NCBI GenBank assembly: GCA_021737695.1
Contig: JAIPDL010000005.1
Location: 1-64,000, forward strand
Origin: Desulfotignum sp.
Lineage (GTDB): Bacteria; Desulfobacterota; Desulfobacteria; Desulfobacterales; Desulfobacteraceae
DNA length: 64,000 nt
Direction of reading: 5' to 3'
The notes beneath the pieces were generated by a model. That model did no database searches. It was not told the origin of the DNA and saw only the letters and a program-made list of their open reading frames with translations. Position numbers and translations under genes: made by a program. Every line of letters begins with the position of its first letter. Position 1 is the first letter of the stretch. Of this stretch, positions 59,787 through 64,000 are shown one piece after another.

Positions 59787-62092
59787 CAGTCTGCCTCCAC
59801 TTTCTGATCATGAACGGAAATCCCCATGGCAACCAGCTTATCCCTGAGTTGATCTGCCGTGGCCCAGTCTTTATTTTCCCGGGCCGCCTGCCGTTGCCGG
59901 AGCAGGTCTTTTACCTGTTCCGAACAGATGGGTTGGTGATTGAATTCACACACCTGAAAAATCCGGTCCATTTCCTTCAATCCGGACAGGATGCGGTCCG
60001 CGTCCCGATTTGAAATAATGTGCCGGCTGATCAGGGTATTGATGGTTTTGATGCCGGCCAGCAGGGCGGCCAAGGCCGCGGAAACTTTTAAATCATCCGC
60101 CAGGGCCGTTAAAATGCCCTGGCGGATATCATACATCAGCTGGTCGATCTCCCCGGAGGGCAGATCTTTGACATGATCAGGGCCGGACCGAAGCTGCTCC
60201 AGCAGAACAATACACCGGTTGATCCGGTTTCGTGTGGCCCTGGCATCGGCCAGAGCCCGTTCCGACAGCATCAACCCCCGGCGGTAATGCCCGGACAACA
60301 GCCAGAACCGGATGGTCCCGTCATCCCATCCCAGATCCGCCAGAGTGTCCAGGGTCAGGTCATGGATGGATGCCACCCCCAGAGACCCGTCATACTGCAC
60401 GGGGTCGCAGTGCAGCCACACATGGGCCAGTTCCCGGTCTTGGGCGGCCCTGGCAATGGCCCGCTCATTTTCATGATGGGGAAACACCAGTTCCCGGCTG
60501 CCCGTATGAATATCAAACGGCACCCCTAAAAACAGCATGGACAAGGTGGCACATTGCAGGTGCAGGGAGGGCCGGACCTGTCCCCATTCGGTTTTCACAC
60601 CGATTCCCCGGCGCAGTTCCGACAATCGGACCCGCTTGAACAAGGTGAAGTCCCGGGGATTTTGTTTTTCATATTCATCTAAGTCCACGGTGACGCCCAC
60701 CCGGATTTTCTGGATATCCATTTTGGACAGATGCCCGTATTCCGCTACCTTTGAGATATCAAAATACACGGAATGCAGTTTTTCATAGGCATATCCTTTG
60801 TCCAGCAGCTTCCGGGTCAAATCCGCCATATCGTTAAAATGGGCCGACACCCGGGGAAACGCCTGGGCTGGACGAATTTTCAACCGCTGCATGTCCTGGT
60901 GAAACGCCTGAATATAAGGACGCGTAAATTCCAACAAGTCCTGACCGGCCCGGTCAGCCCCGTCAATGGTGCGGTCATCGTAATCCGTGATATTGATCAC
61001 ATGGTTGACATCCACTTTGTGAAATGCCAGGTAACGTGCCAGCAGGTCCGTGAACACATACCGCCTGAAACTGCCGGGATTCAGGCGGTGATACACGGTG
61101 GGACCGCAGGTGTAAATGGAAATGGTATCGGGTTTCACCGGTTTGAATGGCTGTTTTTTTCCGCTTCGGGTATCAAACAGATGCAGACGCACTTTCTGCT
61201 GCACTGAAAACAAAGAGGTGGACAGGTACCGCTCCCCGGAATCTGGAAAAATCACCACCACTACCCCTTTTTCAAGGGTTTGGGCCTCCTGGATGGCTGC
61301 GGCCATGGCAGCCCCGGAACTCATGCCCACAAACAACCCTTCTTTGACCGCCATTTGCCGGGCCGTGTCAAAGGCCAGGGCATCGTCGATGTTCAGAATT
61401 TTGTCCAGCCGGGTTTTATCATAAATTTCAGGGGTATAGGATTCCTTCATGTTTTTAAGCCCTTGAATCCCGTGGCCCAGAAACGGTTCCGCACATACCA
61501 TGCGGGTTTCTGGACTGTGTTCCCTGAAATACCGGGACAGGCCCATCAACGTGCCGGATGTCCCCACGGACGCCACCACACTGGCCGGTTTTTCCGGAAC
61601 CTGGGCCATAATTTCCGGACCCGTGGTATAGTAATGGGCCTGCCAGTTGGCCGGGTTGTTGTACTGATCCGTAATAAAATATTTTTCCGGATTTTCCCGG
61701 GCCAGTCGATAGGCTTCTTCAATGGCGCCGTCCGATCCCAAATGCCGGGGCGTCAAAATGATTTTCGCTCCCCGGGCTTTAAGAATCCGCTTACGCTCTT
61801 CACTGGCGTTTTCCGCCATGGTCAAGGCCAGCCGAAATCCTTTGACGGCGCAGACCATGGCCAGGCCGATGCCGGTGTTACCCGAGGTGGCTTCGATCAC
61901 GGTTTTATCTTTTGTAAGCCGGCCGGACGCTTCACCTGCCTGAATCATGTACAGGGCGGCCCGGTCCTTGATGGAACCGCCCGGATTCATATATTCAAGC
62001 TTGGCAAACATCCGCACACCCGGATTCGGATTCATCTGCTGAATTTCCACCACCGGGGTATTGCCGACGGCATCTAAAATTGTCACTGTCAT
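59786..62092 (-). CDS. fusion of cysteine synthase with a degenerate cysteinyl-tRNA-synthetase-like domain
   Basis: The ATG at 62092 (AAGGA upstream) gives 768 aa. The N-terminal half (about 1-300) is a PLP cysteine synthase: 'NPGGSIKDRAALYMI' with the PLP Lys (about 42), 'EATSGNTGIGLA' and 'VGTSGTLMGL'. The C-terminal half (about 318-768) resembles CysRS: 'YTCGPTVYHRLNPGSFRRYV', 'TDYDDRTIDGA', 'LHLQCATLS', 'FPHHENERAIA' and the anticodon-binding helices. Zinc ligands Cys, Cys, His and Glu are kept. The HIGH-type site reads NPGS (about 336), and the KMSKS loop is deleted to 'DGSLGV' (about 567). Cysteine synthesis from O-acetylserine is likely. Normal tRNA charging is doubtful, so this half may instead channel cysteine, bind tRNA or make persulfides; all three are guesses. 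The stop overlaps the next gene. Confidence 0.88.
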   Translation of the reverse strand: MTVTILDAVGNTPVVEIQQMNPNPGVRMFAKLEYMNPGGSIKDRAALYMIQAGEASGRLTKDKTVIEATSGNTGIGLAMVCAVKGFRLALTMAENASEERKRILKARGAKIILTPRHLGSDGAIEEAYRLARENPEKYFITDQYNNPANWQAHYYTTGPEIMAQVPEKPASVVASVGTSGTLMGLSRYFREHSPETRMVCAEPFLGHGIQGLKNMKESYTPEIYDKTRLDKILNIDDALAFDTARQMAVKEGLFVGMSSGAAMAAAIQEAQTLEKGVVVVIFPDSGERYLSTSLFSVQQKVRLHLFDTRSGKKQPFKPVKPDTISIYTCGPTVYHRLNPGSFRRYVFTDLLARYLAFHKVDVNHVINITDYDDRTIDGADRAGQDLLEFTRPYIQAFHQDMQRLKIRPAQAFPRVSAHFNDMADLTRKLLDKGYAYEKLHSVYFDISKVAEYGHLSKMDIQKIRVGVTVDLDEYEKQNPRDFTLFKRVRLSELRRGIGVKTEWGQVRPSLHLQCATLSMLFLGVPFDIHTGSRELVFPHHENERAIARAAQDRELAHVWLHCDPVQYDGSLGVASIHDLTLDTLADLGWDDGTIRFWLLSGHYRRGLMLSERALADARATRNRINRCIVLLEQLRSGPDHVKDLPSGEIDQLMYDIRQGILTALADDLKVSAALAALLAGIKTINTLISRHIISNRDADRILSGLKEMDRIFQVCEFNHQPICSEQVKDLLRQRQAARENKDWATADQLRDKLVAMGISVHDQKVEAD

Positions 62093-62197
62093 AAGGGTCC
62101 TTTCCAAACCGCAACCGGATTCCAGCTTGACTTTTACACCATAAAATGGCTTTATACAGTAATTTTAACCCCAGCGCAATTGGTTACCAGGTGTTTC

Positions 62198-64000
62198 ATG
62201 GGCAGCGTCTTTCTGTTTAAAAATCGGCAATGGTCTGAACCGGTGCAGGGTATTGTTTTGCCTGTAATCTGCATTTTGTGCTGTTGTCTGATCCTTTTTT
62301 CCGGCAGTGCCTTGACCGCAGCGCCATTCAAAGACCCCGAAGCGGTTGTCTGGAATTTGTCTGCGGACACGGTTGTGTATGACCGGCACTCCGATGTGTA
62401 TACTGCACAGACACACGTGGTCATCACCGGCGGGAAAACCCGGCTGGAAGCGGATTATGTGGAGTTTTCAAATGCCACCAAAGACGTGCTGGCCAAAGGT
62501 CATGTAAAAATGATCTCCGGCGGGGATGTGATCTCCTGCAATACCATGCAGGTGAATCTGATCACGGAAACCGGCCTGATCGACAAAGGGACTGTTTTCA
62601 TCCAGGAAAATCACCTGTATATCCATGGGGAACAGATCCGCAAGACCGGAAAATTCACCTATGATGCCCAAAAAGGAGCCATCACCTCGTGTGACGGAGA
62701 CACACCGGACTGGAAAATCACCGGCAGGGATGTCAAAGTCACCATCGAAGGATATGGATTTGCAAAAGATACCGTTTTCTGGACAAAAAACTTGCCTGCA
62801 CTGTATTCTCCGTTTCTGGCATTTCCGGTAAAAACCCAGCGGCAGTCCGGACTGCTCATGCCGGAAATATCTACATCCGACCGCCAGGGATTTGTCTATG
62901 AACAGCCGTTTTTCTGGGCCATTTCCCCTGAAAGCGATGCCACGTTTTACACGGGATACCTGTCGGACCGGGGTCTTAAAACAGGCGCGGAATACCGGTA
63001 TGTAATCAATGATGTTTCCAAAGGCATCTGGCAAATGGATTTTCTGTCTGATGACAAAATCGATGACGGCACATCCGCCACCATAGACTATCAGTTCGAA
63101 AGCACTCCCCAGCGCACCAATACCGATCGGTACTGGCTGCGGGGAAAAAGTGACCAGGCCATGGCCCTTGGCTTTTCCGCCCGGCTGGATGTGGATGTGG
63201 TATCGGATCCGGATTATCTGCTGGAGTTTCGAGAGGGACTCTCCGGGTACAAAACCAGTGACCGGATATTTGATGATGCATTCGGCCGGGACCTGGACGA
63301 ATATGATGACACCGTTCGAAAAAACAGCTTGACCCTCTACCAAACCTGGAACAATTTTTCATTGAACATCCAGACACTGTGGTACGACGATGTCATCGCC
63401 CGGCAGACCGACATTGACGACGACACCCTTCAGACGCTTCCCGGCATTGAATTCGACAGCTCCCGCATGGATGTCGGCGCCACAGGCATCTATTACCAAC
63501 TGGATTCGGAATTCCGGTCTTTTTTCCGTCAGGACACCATAGATACCGCCACCAATGGAAGGGAAACAGCCAAAATCAACGGCCAGCGTCTGGATATGTA
63601 TCATCGGTTTTATTATCCCACAAGACTGGCCAAGGCGTTTTCTTTTGAACCTTTCATGGGCCTGCGTGGCACTGCCTATCATACAGACAGTTACACAGAT
63701 ATCCATGGAGAAGATGATCCGTTCCGATTTCGGGGACTTTATGAACTCGGCGGTGACCTGTCCACCAGTTTGAGCCGAGTTTTTACGGCAGATACCGGTT
63801 TTTCCGAAAAAATCATGCACCAGGTCACACCGGGCATCAGTTATCATTTTCAGCCCTACGATGATCAGGATGATCTTCCATATTTCGACTCTCTGGATGA
63901 TATCGAAGAAGTCAACAAACTCACATGGTCGATCACTAACCGGTTTATTGCCAGAAAATCAGTCACTGGATCCGATGACGTCATCCGGAATAATTACCGG
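62198..64000 (+). CDS. lptD: LPS-assembly protein LptD (N-terminal part, runs off the window)
   Basis: The ATG at 62198 follows AGGTG and opens a frame that stays open to the window edge (601 codons seen). A hydrophobic signal segment ('VLPVICILCCCLILFSGSAL') is followed by the OstA/LptA-like periplasmic beta-jellyroll ('WNLSADTVVYDRHSDVYTAQ', 'LEADYVEFSNATKDVLAKGH', 'ISCNTMQVNLITETGLIDKG'). The LptD barrel region then begins ('SPFLAFPVKTQRQSGLLMPE', 'PFFWAISPESDATFYTGYLS'). It inserts lipopolysaccharide into the outer membrane. It is divergent from the cysteine synthase fusion. Confidence 0.92.
   Translation, partial: MGSVFLFKNRQWSEPVQGIVLPVICILCCCLILFSGSALTAAPFKDPEAVVWNLSADTVVYDRHSDVYTAQTHVVITGGKTRLEADYVEFSNATKDVLAKGHVKMISGGDVISCNTMQVNLITETGLIDKGTVFIQENHLYIHGEQIRKTGKFTYDAQKGAITSCDGDTPDWKITGRDVKVTIEGYGFAKDTVFWTKNLPALYSPFLAFPVKTQRQSGLLMPEISTSDRQGFVYEQPFFWAISPESDATFYTGYLSDRGLKTGAEYRYVINDVSKGIWQMDFLSDDKIDDGTSATIDYQFESTPQRTNTDRYWLRGKSDQAMALGFSARLDVDVVSDPDYLLEFREGLSGYKTSDRIFDDAFGRDLDEYDDTVRKNSLTLYQTWNNFSLNIQTLWYDDVIARQTDIDDDTLQTLPGIEFDSSRMDVGATGIYYQLDSEFRSFFRQDTIDTATNGRETAKINGQRLDMYHRFYYPTRLAKAFSFEPFMGLRGTAYHTDSYTDIHGEDDPFRFRGLYELGGDLSTSLSRVFTADTGFSEKIMHQVTPGISYHFQPYDDQDDLPYFDSLDDIEEVNKLTWSITNRFIARKSVTGSDDVIRNNYR

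Noticed and set aside
60370-61120. Loss of HIGH and KMSKS as a sequencing error
   Set aside because: The reading frame is unbroken through both sites and the flanking motifs are kept, so error alone is unlikely.
59990-62077. Plus-strand frames opposite the cysteine synthase fusion
   Set aside because: They mirror the conserved PLP and CysRS-like motifs on the minus strand.
62468-63847. Minus-strand frames of 291 and 162 aa at the right edge
   Set aside because: They lie opposite a continuous LptD frame with clear OstA-like and barrel sequence, and have no domains of their own.

Overview
The window looks like a chromosomal segment of a Gram-negative sulfate-reducing Desulfobacterota bacterium, most likely family Desulfobacteraceae. 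This is inferred from a complete Tol-Pal operon, LptD, lipoprotein signals, a dicluster ferredoxin, FolE2, and the general style of the proteins. There are no rRNA genes, CRISPR arrays or intact insertion sequences. One tRNA-Ser is present.

About 0.1-26.7 kb is an accessory, surface-directed region, almost all on the minus strand. Its core (5.5-13.4 kb) reads in transcription order: a PorV/FadL-like outer-membrane protein, a lipoprotein with a CsgG-like domain, an ECF sigma factor, a soluble zinc-finger anti-sigma-like protein, and a large membrane protein that joins a class III nucleotide cyclase, a CHAT (caspase-like) protease, a transmembrane helix, TPRs and a second CsgG-like domain. Downstream are secreted proteins: a CAP-domain protein, a transglutaminase-like protein, a Thr-rich protein and others. 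Upstream (13.8-24 kb) is a visibly more GC-rich block. It encodes a protein of about 1,812 aa with a beta-propeller and two secreted caspase/C13-like protease domains, a PQQ-propeller protein, and a 5'-truncated third caspase-like protein. Four of these secreted proteins share a roughly 75-residue repeat that I call the WKW repeat (GWNL ... WKW ... WAVYLPGE ... GEGFWVN). I read the region as a candidate sigma-factor-controlled cell-envelope system with protease domains on both sides of the inner membrane. It is the best candidate for an undescribed system in the window. An SLBB polysaccharide-export protein (24.1-26.7 kb) and a broken beta-barrel gene follow.

About 27.3-62 kb is mostly housekeeping. 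It contains a PBP4-type carboxypeptidase; lon-tsaB-psd-greA-rpoZ-folE2; a prepilin peptidase; an HU protein; rplM-rpsI-exoI; a long run tolQ-tolR-tolA-tolB-pal-cpoB-ruvC-ruvA-ruvB-ldt; fmdB-groES-groEL; a 31-codon COX24-type basic protein; hflK-hflC; dciA-like and trmN6-like genes; tRNA-Ser(GGA); dnaX-ebfC-recR and a YkgJ-type protein; an HD hydrolase; an EamA transporter; a DDAH-like amidinohydrolase; and a ferredoxin.

At 58.8-62.1 kb lies a hypothetical gene next to an unusual fusion of cysteine synthase with a cysteinyl-tRNA-synthetase-like domain. The synthetase part keeps its zinc ligands but has lost both ATP-binding signatures. Divergent from it, lptD runs off the right edge. Start codons were adjusted where a ribosome-binding site or signal peptide decided the matter. 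All functional assignments come from reading the sequence, without database searches.
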